NCBI GenBank assembly: GCA_947178255.1
Contig: CAMWXP010000010.1
Coordinates: forward strand, 1 to 45,377
Length of the DNA: 45,377 nucleotides
Reading direction: 5' to 3'
DNA from: an uncultured Clostridia bacterium
Lineage (GTDB): Bacteria > Bacillota > Clostridia > Christensenellales > Pumilibacteraceae
The notes beneath the pieces are model-generated. The model was not told where the DNA came from and searched no databases. It saw only the letters and a program-made list of their open reading frames with translations. Shown here one piece after another: positions 1-6,611 of this stretch. Position 1 is the first letter of the stretch. Each line of letters begins with the position of its first letter. Both the position numbers and the translations under genes were made by a program.

Positions 1-29
1 TCAACAAGGTAGTAAAGGAAATCAAAATC

Positions 30-359
30 GTGGCAAAGCCCTCGAAACGCGGCGGCAAAAATCACTTTGTCCGCGTGGAGCTTGTCAACGGGCGTTCGGC
101 GGACGTGTGGTGCGACAAAGAGGTTGTCGAACTCATACAGACTTGCACGGAGCTGGGCGTTGAGCCTTTCAAGAGCTTTGCACTTGAAAAGCGTACCAGC
201 GAAAAGAACGGCGCGGAATATATCGCGGTTGTACTCAAAATGTTCAACGACGACGAATACTTTTATTTCTTACCCCGTGCCACAAATACCATTGTGGAAT
301 TGTTACTCGCAAAAGCCGCAAAGGACGAGGCGGCGGCCGCGCCCGCGAAAAAGGCGTAA
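30..359 (+). CDS. Hypothetical protein of the integrated ssDNA element (start uncertain)
   Basis: A 109-residue protein read from a GTG at 30, with AAGGA about nine bases upstream. The same frame stays open to the left edge, so the true start may lie outside the window. The protein is soluble and mixed alpha/beta, has no signal peptide or membrane segment, and ends in a low-complexity Ala/Lys tail (about residues 94-109). I do not recognise the family. It sits just before an 88-aa gene and the Zot-like ATPase on the same strand. In filamentous-phage-like elements this slot is often taken by a ssDNA-binding or other small replication protein, but nothing in the sequence proves that here. The gene is probably real, because the next frame follows within a few bases of its stop. 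Confidence 0.6.
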   Translation: MAKPSKRGGKNHFVRVELVNGRSADVWCDKEVVELIQTCTELGVEPFKSFALEKRTSEKNGAEYIAVVLKMFNDDEYFYFLPRATNTIVELLLAKAAKDEAAAAPAKKA

Positions 360-497
360 TTTATGCAAAACCCCAAAATACCGCACGGCTATCAAGGCAC
401 ATACGCACACGCCGCCGACGGCTCGGCAACCCTCATTATGGTGTCGCGTTCGGATAGCATAGCCGACGGAAAAACATCTAAAAAGGAGCAAAAACCT

Positions 498-764
498 ATG
501 AGCGAACAGCAACAGTCAAACAGCACATTTACACCTTATACCACCGAACAAAAGCGCGAATTTGCAAAGCAGTTTACGCCCGAACAAATCAAGTCGTACC
601 GCAAAGGACAGCAAAACGCATACGCGCATATGTCGAATATCGGGCGGCGCAATTCAAGTTTCATACACAACAATTTGAAAAATGACGGAGCGGCAACACC
701 GCCCACGCCGCCGCCCGCCGAAAAGCCCAAAAGCACAAGGAAAAACCAAACGGGCAACAAATAA
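498..764 (+). CDS. Small hydrophilic protein of the ssDNA element, unknown function
   Basis: An 88-residue protein. I chose the ATG at 498 because AAAAGGAG lies about ten bases upstream. The frame is open back to an ATG at 363, which has a weaker AAGG site and would add 45 residues. The protein is rich in Gln, Ser and Thr at its N terminus. Its last 25 residues are Pro/Lys-rich and look disordered. There is no membrane segment, so it is not an obvious coat protein. It is followed immediately by an intrinsic terminator (777-814) that separates it from the Zot-like gene, so the upstream genes and the ATPase may be expressed at different levels. Family not recognised. Confidence 0.5.
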   Translation: MSEQQQSNSTFTPYTTEQKREFAKQFTPEQIKSYRKGQQNAYAHMSNIGRRNSSFIHNNLKNDGAATPPTPPPAEKPKSTRKNQTGNK

Positions 765-776
765 TTAAATCTTACG

Positions 777-814
777 AGGGAGCGGGCGTTTCGTCCGTTC
801 CCTTGTTTCTTTTT
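777..814 (+). terminator. Intrinsic terminator inside the ssDNA element
   Basis: A 12-bp stem (777-788 with 792-803, two G-U pairs, loop TTT) is followed by TTGTTTCTTTTT. It lies between the 88-aa gene and the Zot-like ATPase. Filamentous phages often place a terminator between highly expressed small genes and the assembly genes. Confidence 0.75.
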
Positions 815-826
815 GCGGGGGTATTT

Positions 827-1702
827 ATGGAAAACAAAACATATTATTTGACTTATGTCGTCGGAGAGCGCGGCGTTGGTAAAACAACCTTATTAGCGCA
901 TTTTGCAACCGAATATATGATACCGCCGCGCTCGATCCGCGACATATCTATTTGCAAAAAGGAAATAGAACGGCTGCGGGCTGGCGGCTGGGATAACCTT
1001 TCACTTGCGCCGCACGTTCAACACTTGGTTTACGTTGTGGACGATACATTTATTGCGCGAGGGCTGGGCTATAAACCGCGTGTTTCTATGGAATTACAGT
1101 TTGAAAAAATAGGACTATTCGACGGCGTACACGAGGTTGACTATTTACTGCCTTATGCAAAAATCTTTTTGCCCGAAATACAAAGCAAGTTAGACAGCCG
1201 CAAGTCAATGACTGCGGAACGGGTTGCGGACTACTTTTTGCGGTATATCGAACGCCAGCGTAAAGTGGGCGTTCAAATGTGGGCTGACACTCAAATTGAC
1301 GACAGCGCGGACAAACGCTTTCGTTCGCTCTCGGATAAACTCATAGAGGTACAAAACAAAAAAGACTATTACGACTTTCACGGGCGGCTTATAAAAACCG
1401 TATGGAACTGCTACGAGTTTGAGGGTATCAGACAATACCAGCGTTACAAGGATAGCGGCAACGTGCGCGAGGCAACCAAAAAAACATATACGCATTACGG
1501 CAATATATACAACTGCGTTGACAGTTTTAGCGGCAAAGAATACTTTTACTATGGTATGCAAGGCAACTACCACACGAGGCTGGCAACCCTTACGGGCAAC
1601 GACAAAGCCGCTATGTTGGCGCGGTGTGAACGCTATCCGCTCTTTAAGCAAGACGAGCAAAAAAACAATAACAGCGAGGTTACGGAACTATGGAAAAGTT
1701 AG
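827..1702 (+). CDS. Zot/pI-like assembly ATPase (FtsK-HerA-type P-loop protein)
   Basis: A 291-aa protein started at the ATG at 827, after a GGGGG ribosome-binding stretch. An in-frame TTG at 803 lies inside the preceding terminator and is rejected. Walker A is GERGVGKTT at about residues 13-21. A hydrophobic strand KIFLPEIQ ending in KLDSR (about 112-124) resembles the Walker B region of filamentous-phage Zot/pI proteins, and RKVGVQMWADTQ (about 145-156) matches their sensor strand. Inoviral Zot/pI proteins form the ATP-driven channel for virion extrusion and usually carry a transmembrane segment. I see none here, so a soluble packaging or plasmid-transfer ATPase remains possible. The end overlaps the next gene by 13 bases, which suggests coupled translation. 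The family assignment is by motif and context only. Confidence 0.6.
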   Translation: MENKTYYLTYVVGERGVGKTTLLAHFATEYMIPPRSIRDISICKKEIERLRAGGWDNLSLAPHVQHLVYVVDDTFIARGLGYKPRVSMELQFEKIGLFDGVHEVDYLLPYAKIFLPEIQSKLDSRKSMTAERVADYFLRYIERQRKVGVQMWADTQIDDSADKRFRSLSDKLIEVQNKKDYYDFHGRLIKTVWNCYEFEGIRQYQRYKDSGNVREATKKTYTHYGNIYNCVDSFSGKEYFYYGMQGNYHTRLATLTGNDKAAMLARCERYPLFKQDEQKNNNSEVTELWKS

Positions 1703-2010
1703 ATTTTACGGAACTGCACAAAGAAAAGTTAGCGGTTATCTTTGAGAATATAGACATACTCACCGCTATGAAAGAAAGCGACACGCAACTGCCGCCGCGC
1801 TTTTTCCGCGAAATAACCGACGACGTGATTTTGGACTATAAAGCCAAAGTCGGCATATTGAACAAAAACACAAAGTTTGTTACCCGCGAACTTATAAAAG
1901 ACTTTAAGTTGCTACGACGGGAACAGCGCAAGCGACAAGCCGAACTACGCAAACAGCGCAAGCGCGAAACGCTTTTATACGTTGCGCCCGCCGCACTCAT
2001 TCACTCATAA
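1690..2010 (+). CDS. Hypothetical basic protein of the ssDNA element
   Basis: A 106-residue protein whose ATG lies 13 bases before the stop of the Zot-like gene, so translation is probably coupled. The N-terminal two thirds are predicted helical and charged. The C-terminal third is strongly basic (clusters of Arg/Lys/Gln around residues 75-90) and is followed by a short hydrophobic tail with the sequence LLYVAPAALIHS. The basic stretch suggests nucleic-acid contact, but I recognise no family. The gene ends 12 bases before a large hairpin (2023-2050) and just upstream of the putative replication origin. Confidence 0.6.
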   Translation: MEKLDFTELHKEKLAVIFENIDILTAMKESDTQLPPRFFREITDDVILDYKAKVGILNKNTKFVTRELIKDFKLLRREQRKRQAELRKQRKRETLLYVAPAALIHS

Positions 2011-2022
2011 CCGACACGGCAT

Positions 2023-2050
2023 CACACGGGCGGCGCCAGCCGCCCGTGTG
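2023..2050 (+). repeat. Perfect 12-bp inverted repeat next to the origin
   Basis: CACACGGGCGGC (2023-2034) pairs perfectly with 2039-2050 across a GCCA loop. No T-run follows, so it is not an ordinary terminator. Its position directly before the origin hairpin suggests a second origin element, a Rep-binding structure or a replication/transcription stop. This is an inference from position. Confidence 0.6.
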
Positions 2051-2052
2051 CC

Positions 2053-2079
2053 GGTGGCGTATAGTATTACCACGCCACC
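2053..2079 (+). other. Putative rolling-circle origin: stem-loop with circovirus-type nonanucleotide
   Basis: GGTGGCGT (2053-2060) pairs perfectly with ACGCCACC (2072-2079). The 11-base loop ATAGTATTACC contains TAGTATTAC at 2062-2070, the nonanucleotide found in the loop of circovirus origins and close to TAATATTAC of geminiviruses. In those viruses Rep nicks between the seventh and eighth bases, which would be between 2068 and 2069 here. The hairpin lies 30 bp upstream of a Rep gene with the same domain layout as circovirus Rep. Sequence and context agree strongly. Function is inferred. Confidence 0.85.
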
Positions 2080-2109
2080 CCGTAACGTGTAACACTTTTT
2101 GGGGGCATT

Positions 2110-3138
2110 ATGGACGATAAAATAAAAATTGATTTGTCCGTTGTAGACGAAACAACGGAAACGAAAAAGAATACACAAGCACGCGACTGGTGCTTTACCG
2201 TAAATAACCCCGTGCAAAGTGAACAAGAATTTATGGAGTATTTGCAAACCGTAAAAGATTTGCGCTATGTAGTATTCCAGCGTGAACGCGCTCCCGAAAC
2301 GGGAACGGAACATTATCAAGGGTATTTTGAGTTTACTCAACCGAAATGGTTTAGCGGCATTAAAAAGTGCCTATCAAAAGAAACTATCGGCGTTGACGCG
2401 CATATCGAACAGCGCAAAGGAAAACGCTCACAAGCCCGTGATTACTGTATGGACGAGGAAACGCGCATAAGCCCGCAATACTACGAATACGGCGAATTTA
2501 TAGAGGACGGCGAACGCACGGACTTAACGGACATAATGCACGACATTGAAAACGGTATGAGTTTTTACGACCTATCGAAAAAACACGGCAACCGCTTTAT
2601 TAGGGTTATGAAATGGGCAAAAGAATATCGGCAATCACATTTAGAAAACAAGTATAAACGAGTATTCCGAAATATGAAAGTCTATTATATATACGGCTCG
2701 GCGGGTTGCGGCAAAACGAGTTACGTTTTTAATAAGCACGGCTATGACGACGTGTACCGCACAACAAATTACGAGTTCGGCTGGATAGACGACTACAACG
2801 GCGAAAAAATATTGTTTTTAGACGAGTTTAGAAGTTCTTTCAAAATCTCGGAAATACTGGACTACTTGGACGGTCAACCGATACGAATACGAGGGCGACA
2901 CTATAACCGCGTTGCTTGCTACGATACGGTGTATATAGTTTCTAATATATCGCTACAAGAACAATACACGAACATACAACAAAACGAGCCTAAAACGTGG
3001 GCGGCATTTCTACGGCGTATTACAGCGGTATATAACTTTGACATAAGCAAAGATACGCCAGTAAGCAAGCATACGGGCGAAATAAGAAAGCCGCCTACGC
3101 TCATACCGATAGACGACGACAGCGACTTGCCCTTTTAA
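2110..3138 (+). CDS. rep: CRESS-DNA-type replication initiator Rep (HUH endonuclease plus SF3 helicase)
   Basis: A 342-aa rolling-circle initiator. The HUH endonuclease half shows motif I (WCFTVNNP, residues 27-34), motif II (HYQGYFEF, 68-75) and motif III around Y112 (DYCMDEE). The helicase half shows Walker A (GSAGCGKT, 196-203), Walker B (ILFLDEF, 234-240), motif C (VYIVSN, 274-279) and an arginine finger (LRRI, 301-304). The order and spacing match circovirus Rep and the bacterial pCRESS plasmid Reps. One oddity is in motif III, where the position normally held by the catalytic-site lysine (YxxK) is Asp. Lys is common in relatives, so the nicking chemistry may be altered or use a neighbouring residue. 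The protein should nick the hairpin at 2053-2079 and unwind DNA as a hexamer. No clear AGGAGG precedes the ATG, only TTGGGGGC. It is the last gene of the element before a terminator. Confidence 0.93.
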   Translation: MDDKIKIDLSVVDETTETKKNTQARDWCFTVNNPVQSEQEFMEYLQTVKDLRYVVFQRERAPETGTEHYQGYFEFTQPKWFSGIKKCLSKETIGVDAHIEQRKGKRSQARDYCMDEETRISPQYYEYGEFIEDGERTDLTDIMHDIENGMSFYDLSKKHGNRFIRVMKWAKEYRQSHLENKYKRVFRNMKVYYIYGSAGCGKTSYVFNKHGYDDVYRTTNYEFGWIDDYNGEKILFLDEFRSSFKISEILDYLDGQPIRIRGRHYNRVACYDTVYIVSNISLQEQYTNIQQNEPKTWAAFLRRITAVYNFDISKDTPVSKHTGEIRKPPTLIPIDDDSDLPF

Positions 3139-3169
3139 CTGGGTGGGTTTCCGCTGGGTGGGGATATAG

Positions 3170-3206
3170 AAAAAAGCAACGGTCTTTCCGTTGCTTTTTC
3201 TTTTTA
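3170..3206 (+). terminator. Intrinsic terminator after rep
   Basis: GCAACGG (3176-3182) pairs with CCGTTGC (3188-3194), flanked by an A-run and followed by TTTTTCTTTTT. It closes the rep transcription unit. Confidence 0.9.
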
Positions 3207-3323
3207 CTGCGCTCTGACAAACTTTCCGTTTTCCCTCACGTTGTAGTTGTTTTCATAGGTCAACGGCTTGGGTTGCCACTTTGCGACAAAGCCCGCAAGC
3301 CCGTTTATGAAAATGTACTGCAT
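3204..3323 (-). CDS. Possible small ORF or C-terminal gene fragment beside the tRNA
   Basis: A 39-codon frame on the minus strand from an ATG at 3323, without a clear ribosome binding site. The residues look protein-like (aromatic, Pro-Lys and Asn-Tyr runs), and the frame is open upstream through the tRNA-Ser 3' end. It may be the 3' remnant of a gene cut by integration at the tRNA, or chance. I do not recognise a family. Confidence 0.2.
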   Translation of the reverse strand: MQYIFINGLAGFVAKWQPKPLTYENNYNVRENGKFVRAQ

Positions 3324-3354
3324 TATCGTGTCGGGGTTAGAACGCGATTGCTTT

Positions 3355-3443
3355 TGGCGGAGGCAGAGGGACTCGAACCCCCGTGCCCTTTCAGACTAAC
3401 GGTTTTCAAGACCGCCCCGTTATGACCACTTCGGTATGCCTCC
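3355..3443 (-). tRNA. tRNA-Ser(UGA)
   Basis: The minus strand folds as a class II tRNA. The acceptor stem GGAGGCA (from 3443) pairs with TGCCTCC, a discriminator G follows, and CCA is encoded (3357-3355). The anticodon loop CTTGAAA gives TGA. A long variable arm and the T-loop GGTTCGAGTCC are present. It forms the right border of the Rep-encoding element, which is the usual docking place for integrating elements. Confidence 0.93.
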
Positions 3444-3497
3444 GTATATTTTCGATATGATTTCCGCAAAAATGTGATTCTGTAGCTCAAAAAACAT

Positions 3498-3657
3498 TTT
3501 GTAGAAATATTTGTAGAAGTTTGCGTTCGCTCGTTTTATTTGTAGAAAAACTTGACCGATTGAACGATTTGCCCGATAGGGCTATTTTATAACGTTTTCA
3601 ATACTGAAAGCAAGTATTTTAATTGTCTTTGCGCGTAGTCCAAAAATATTTGTAGAA
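3498..3657 (+). repeat. Four direct repeats TTTGTAGAA between the tRNA and its partial copy
   Basis: Identical copies lie at 3498-3506, 3510-3518, 3539-3547 and 3649-3657 in an otherwise gene-free 250-bp stretch. Short same-strand repeats beside an att core are typical of arm-type sites of tyrosine integrases. Iterons for an initiator are the alternative. No integrase gene is visible in the window. Confidence 0.7.
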
Positions 3658-3693
3658 AGATTTAGGGGAATAAACCTATTGAAATCAATCGCA

Positions 3694-3733
3694 TTTCAAG
3701 ACCGCCTCGTTATGACCGCTTCGATACGCCTCC
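3694..3733 (-). other. Partial tRNA-Ser copy (5' half), probable attachment-site duplicate
   Basis: These 40 bases match the 5' half of the tRNA-Ser at 3355-3443 with four differences. The match runs from the 5' end through the anticodon and stops there, and homology also extends a few bases upstream. The copy is in the same orientation, 290 bp further along. It cannot form a tRNA. It looks like an att repeat left by integration in the anticodon region, and its divergence suggests an old event or a different original tRNA allele. Confidence 0.7.
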
Positions 3734-3798
3734 GAATATTAACAACAGGTTTATTATATAGTATGCGATTAAAAAAGTAAAGCGTTTTGTGCAATTCG

Positions 3799-3827
3799 TT
3801 GACAATAAGCGGTTAGGGTGGTATTAT
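3799..3827 (+). promoter_or_regulatory. Sigma-A promoter of the YhhN-family gene
   Basis: TTGACA (3799-3804), 17-bp spacer, TATTAT (3822-3827), 33 bp upstream of the ATG at 3861. This marks the first clearly chromosomal transcription unit right of the element. Confidence 0.8.
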
Positions 3828-3860
3828 TCAAGAGGTCAGTTTGTTTTTTAGGAGGTCGTT

Positions 3861-4574
3861 ATGGAGCAAAATAAAAAGTCCTTAGATATAAACACCGTTA
3901 TTCTTGCGGTCAATCTTGCTTTTGTATTATTTATAATGATATTGAATGGACTGTATATTCGTTACGGCGCGTTTTCCGTCAAAGTCGTTACAAGCCTTGC
4001 GTTCGCAATCATGGGCGGCGTCAACCTTTTATACCTTATTTTGACAAAGCACGACAGCTTTAAATTTCCTGCGGTCATGGTAGCGGGGTTGTTCCTTGCA
4101 ATGCTCGGCGACGTTATACTGGAAATTCACTTTATCGCCGGCGCGGTGCTGTTCGCACTCGGGCACGTACTGTTTTTGGTATCGTACTGCTTTTTGCGCA
4201 AGTTCAACTTTGTCGACTTTTTGCTCGGTGCGCTCATTGCGTTTTTGGCCGTGCTGTTCATAACTCTTGCGCCCATATTCGATTTTTCGGACGATATAGC
4301 AATGGAAATAGTGTGCATCGTTTACGCAATAGTTATTTCCATGATGGTTGGCAAGGCGATATGCAACTTTGCCGTCGACCGCTCGTGGCTGACTTTTATA
4401 ATAATGATAGGTAGCCTGCTGTTTTTCTTTTCCGACCTTATGCTGCTGCTTAACGTGTTCTCCTCTATCCAAAAATACGTCGGCGCGCTGTGCCTTTCTA
4501 CGTACTATCCCGCCGAGTGCCTTTTGGCGTTTTCGGTGTACCTTGCAAAGAGGAATAGTTTAATTAAGAATTAA
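3861..4574 (+). CDS. YhhN/TMEM86-family membrane protein (lysoplasmalogenase-like)
   Basis: A 237-aa integral membrane protein with about eight hydrophobic segments. It carries the two family signatures: GDVILEI with an acidic residue in a membrane helix (about residues 81-87) followed by GALFALGHVLF, and a later GSLLFFFSDLMLL (about 179-191). Animal members (TMEM86) hydrolyse the vinyl-ether bond of lysoplasmalogens, and bacterial YhhN proteins are presumed membrane lipid hydrolases. The ATG at 3861 follows AGGAGG at good spacing, and the gene has its own promoter and stands alone. The final codons (SLIKN and the stop) are formed by a copy of the AATT-rich repeat beginning near 4559, so the extreme C terminus is repeat-derived. 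Family assignment is confident, substrate is not. Confidence 0.85.
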   Translation: MEQNKKSLDINTVILAVNLAFVLFIMILNGLYIRYGAFSVKVVTSLAFAIMGGVNLLYLILTKHDSFKFPAVMVAGLFLAMLGDVILEIHFIAGAVLFALGHVLFLVSYCFLRKFNFVDFLLGALIAFLAVLFITLAPIFDFSDDIAMEIVCIVYAIVISMMVGKAICNFAVDRSWLTFIIMIGSLLFFFSDLMLLLNVFSSIQKYVGALCLSTYYPAECLLAFSVYLAKRNSLIKN

Positions 4575-4606
4575 GAATGCAGAATTACGAATTGGATTGC
4601 GGAATT
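4559..4606. repeat. AATT-rich interspersed repeat, copy 1
   Basis: A run of GAATTA/GAATTC-like units including AAGAATGCAGAATTA. The same AATGCAGAATTAAGAATT core recurs inverted at 45217-45252, and related blocks occur at 7877, 10831 and 45063. All copies sit at gene ends. Confidence 0.65.
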
Positions 4607-4633
4607 ACTTTACAAGAAATTCGGTAAACATAC

Positions 4634-4662
4634 TTGCATTTTTGTGCGATATAATATATAAT
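4634..4662 (+). promoter_or_regulatory. Promoter of the tandem paralogue pair
   Basis: TTGCAT (4634-4639), 17-bp spacer, TATAAT (4657-4662), about 50 bp upstream of the first paralogue's start. Confidence 0.65.
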
Positions 4663-4681
4663 GTAATTACTTCGGTGGTTG

Positions 4682-4704
4682 GCGACGAACCCGAGATACG
4701 TCGC
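4682..4704 (+). promoter_or_regulatory. Short leader hairpin upstream of paralogue 1
   Basis: GCGACG (4682-4687) pairs with CGTCGC (4699-4704). A similar GCGAC/GTCGC hairpin with a related loop lies at 5586-5608 before the second paralogue. Neither gene has a clear Shine-Dalgarno, so the shared hairpin may replace or control it. Confidence 0.4.
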
Positions 4705-4712
4705 GCTCAATA

Positions 4713-5567
4713 GTGAGAAAAAAGAAAAGGCGTTGGCATGTTAGCGAAAAGGAACAAAGACAGGGCTTTAATAAGCATTTAAAAAAGATTTATAAAATCC
4801 TCGACGATAACTTTGGAAAAGCGGATACGCTTGTGCTTATTGCACCGTTTGATAGGCGCAGAAACAATATTTTTCGCCGCAATACAGATTATAAGAGCAA
4901 GTATCCCGAAGAACCGTATGACGTTAAATATCCGTACGGAAAGTATAAGCTGAAAAGTGGAGACGGCGCGAAAGCGCTGAATAGAGCGGAAGAGTATTAC
5001 AAAAATCGTTTGCGCGAGCTGTACGCCGAGCAGACGGTTTTGCCGTCGTTCGACGTTTTATACGCCGATATTAAGGCGGAATGTTTAGAACACTTTAAAA
5101 AGCGTAAGCTTGGACTTTTGGGCGACGACAGTTGGTATATAAGTGATTTGGTGTACGACGGCAAAGTTAAATATACCGAACCGTATAATATAGTATGGCA
5201 ATTTTACGATTATCTGGGCGGATTGTTTTGTAACCCGGATAATTGCACAGAAGTAGTGGAAGCGCTATCGGTTAATACCGAAGAGCTTTCGTACGACTAC
5301 GAGCTGTACCGCGAGCCGTTCAACGGGCTTTTGCCGCACTTGATTTCCGTATCGCCTACCTTCGTTTGGCACAAGGACAGCTCATGGGATTTGCACAAAG
5401 AATTTAAGTTTAAATACAACGAGCAAACAAAGGCTTGGATTTTAAATAGATTAAATCGTATATGGTGTCGTCAGAATCAGTTGAATGACTTTGCACTTTA
5501 CTGTGGCGACGAGCTTTTGTTTGCGGACGATAAAGATACAGTCGGAATGTTTGATTGGCGCCGGTAA
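4713..5567 (+). CDS. Hypothetical protein, paralogue 1 of a tandem pair
   Basis: A 284-aa soluble protein, GTG start at 4713 with no visible Shine-Dalgarno. It aligns along its length with the next gene. Shared blocks are FGKADTLVL (about residues 35-43), IKAEC followed by a KRK run (about 124-136), FNGLLPHLI with a conserved S/T-P-T-F (about 204-218), and a KFKYNEQTKAW block (about 230-240). There is no signal peptide, membrane helix or catalytic motif that I recognise. Many Tyr, Trp and Asp residues suggest a compact alpha/beta or immunity/SUKH-like fold, but that is only an impression. The duplicated gene and leader point to a recent tandem duplication followed by strong divergence. Confidence 0.8.
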   Translation: MRKKKRRWHVSEKEQRQGFNKHLKKIYKILDDNFGKADTLVLIAPFDRRRNNIFRRNTDYKSKYPEEPYDVKYPYGKYKLKSGDGAKALNRAEEYYKNRLRELYAEQTVLPSFDVLYADIKAECLEHFKKRKLGLLGDDSWYISDLVYDGKVKYTEPYNIVWQFYDYLGGLFCNPDNCTEVVEALSVNTEELSYDYELYREPFNGLLPHLISVSPTFVWHKDSSWDLHKEFKFKYNEQTKAWILNRLNRIWCRQNQLNDFALYCGDELLFADDKDTVGMFDWRR

Positions 5568-5616
5568 TAAGGAATACATGGGTTTGCGACCGACCCGAAA
5601 GGCGTCGCGTTTATAA

Positions 5617-6534
5617 ATGGTTTCAGCAAGACAAATCGAACATGACAAAATGATAGATGGACTGGGTATAAACGGTGTTCTCGATAGATACTTCGGTAAA
5701 GCCGATACTTTTGTTCTGGTTTCGTCGTTTTACAGGTCGCATATACCGTGTGTGCCCGAACTGCAAGACAGTGCGTACGTGGTTCGCGAGCCGTACCGCC
5801 GTAAATATCCGGAAGGCAGAGTTAAATTACAAAAACTTGACGCCGACAACGCATTAGCAGAGATGGAAGAATCGGAAAAGAAATACCTAATCGAAAAGTA
5901 CAAAGAACTTTCGGATGAGCAAAAAGCCGAACTCCCGCCGTTTGACACCGTATTTGAAGAAATAAAAGCCGAGTGCATGGCGTTTAACGAAAAGCGCAAG
6001 CGCGGCGATTTGGTGGCACTCGGTAAAGAATATGGAATAGAGACTGATTGGGGTATTTCTATTTTGAGTTGGTATGAAAATGGCAAGGTTAATTATCCTA
6101 TCGACAACGATTTTATAGGCTGCTGTTACGGCTGGCTTGGCAACATATATGCAAACGACGATAACGACTATGAAGTTTTACAAACGCTAATGAATAATAC
6201 TATCGTCCGTCCGCTCGATTACGAACTCCGTAAACCGCCGTTCAACGAACTGCTCCCGCACCTGATTTACATAACGCCTACGTTTAAAGAACATTGCCAC
6301 GGTGGCTTAAAGAAAAAGTTTCGCTTTCGTTTTAACGAAGTCACAAGAGCGTGGCTTGCCGAGCATTACAAATTCGGGCCGGTGCCAGACCATGATTTTT
6401 TGTTTTTGGCGGAAAACGACTGCTGTTCCTACGGCTTGGAAAATCTTACGTTTTTCGACGGCGATAAGGTGCTGTTTTATCAATGCTCGCACGAGCGAGA
6501 GCAGTACGATTATCTCGAACGGTTTGACGATTAG
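5617..6534 (+). CDS. Hypothetical protein, paralogue 2 of a tandem pair
   Basis: A 305-aa soluble protein, ATG start at 5617, again without a clear ribosome binding site and behind the same type of GCGAC hairpin (5586-5608). Blocks shared with the upstream gene include FGKADTFVL, IKAEC, FNELLPHLI and RFRFNEVTRAW. The N-terminal region before FGKAD is shorter than in paralogue 1, and the C terminus extends about 20 residues further with many aromatic and acidic residues. Function is unknown. Tandem divergent paralogues of this kind are common among immunity proteins and small cytoplasmic enzymes, but no toxin gene lies nearby. Confidence 0.8.
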   Translation: MVSARQIEHDKMIDGLGINGVLDRYFGKADTFVLVSSFYRSHIPCVPELQDSAYVVREPYRRKYPEGRVKLQKLDADNALAEMEESEKKYLIEKYKELSDEQKAELPPFDTVFEEIKAECMAFNEKRKRGDLVALGKEYGIETDWGISILSWYENGKVNYPIDNDFIGCCYGWLGNIYANDDNDYEVLQTLMNNTIVRPLDYELRKPPFNELLPHLIYITPTFKEHCHGGLKKKFRFRFNEVTRAWLAEHYKFGPVPDHDFLFLAENDCCSYGLENLTFFDGDKVLFYQCSHEREQYDYLERFDD

Positions 6535-6565
6535 CATTATGCTTCTATTGAAATTATTTTCTTAA

Positions 6566-6595
6566 TTGACTTTTGCGGTGCGTACATGTTACAAT
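6566..6595 (+). promoter_or_regulatory. Promoter of the tetR-ABC operon
   Basis: TTGACT (6566-6571), 18-bp spacer, TACAAT (6590-6595), 16 bp before the tetR start. The spacer holds GTACATGTTAC, a short imperfect palindrome that could be part of a TetR operator. Confidence 0.7.
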
Positions 6596-6611
6596 ATAAA
6601 TAGAGGTTATT

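Noticed and set aside
3498..3657. CRISPR array
   Set aside because: Four 9-bp repeats with irregular spacing. Too short and uneven, and no cas genes.
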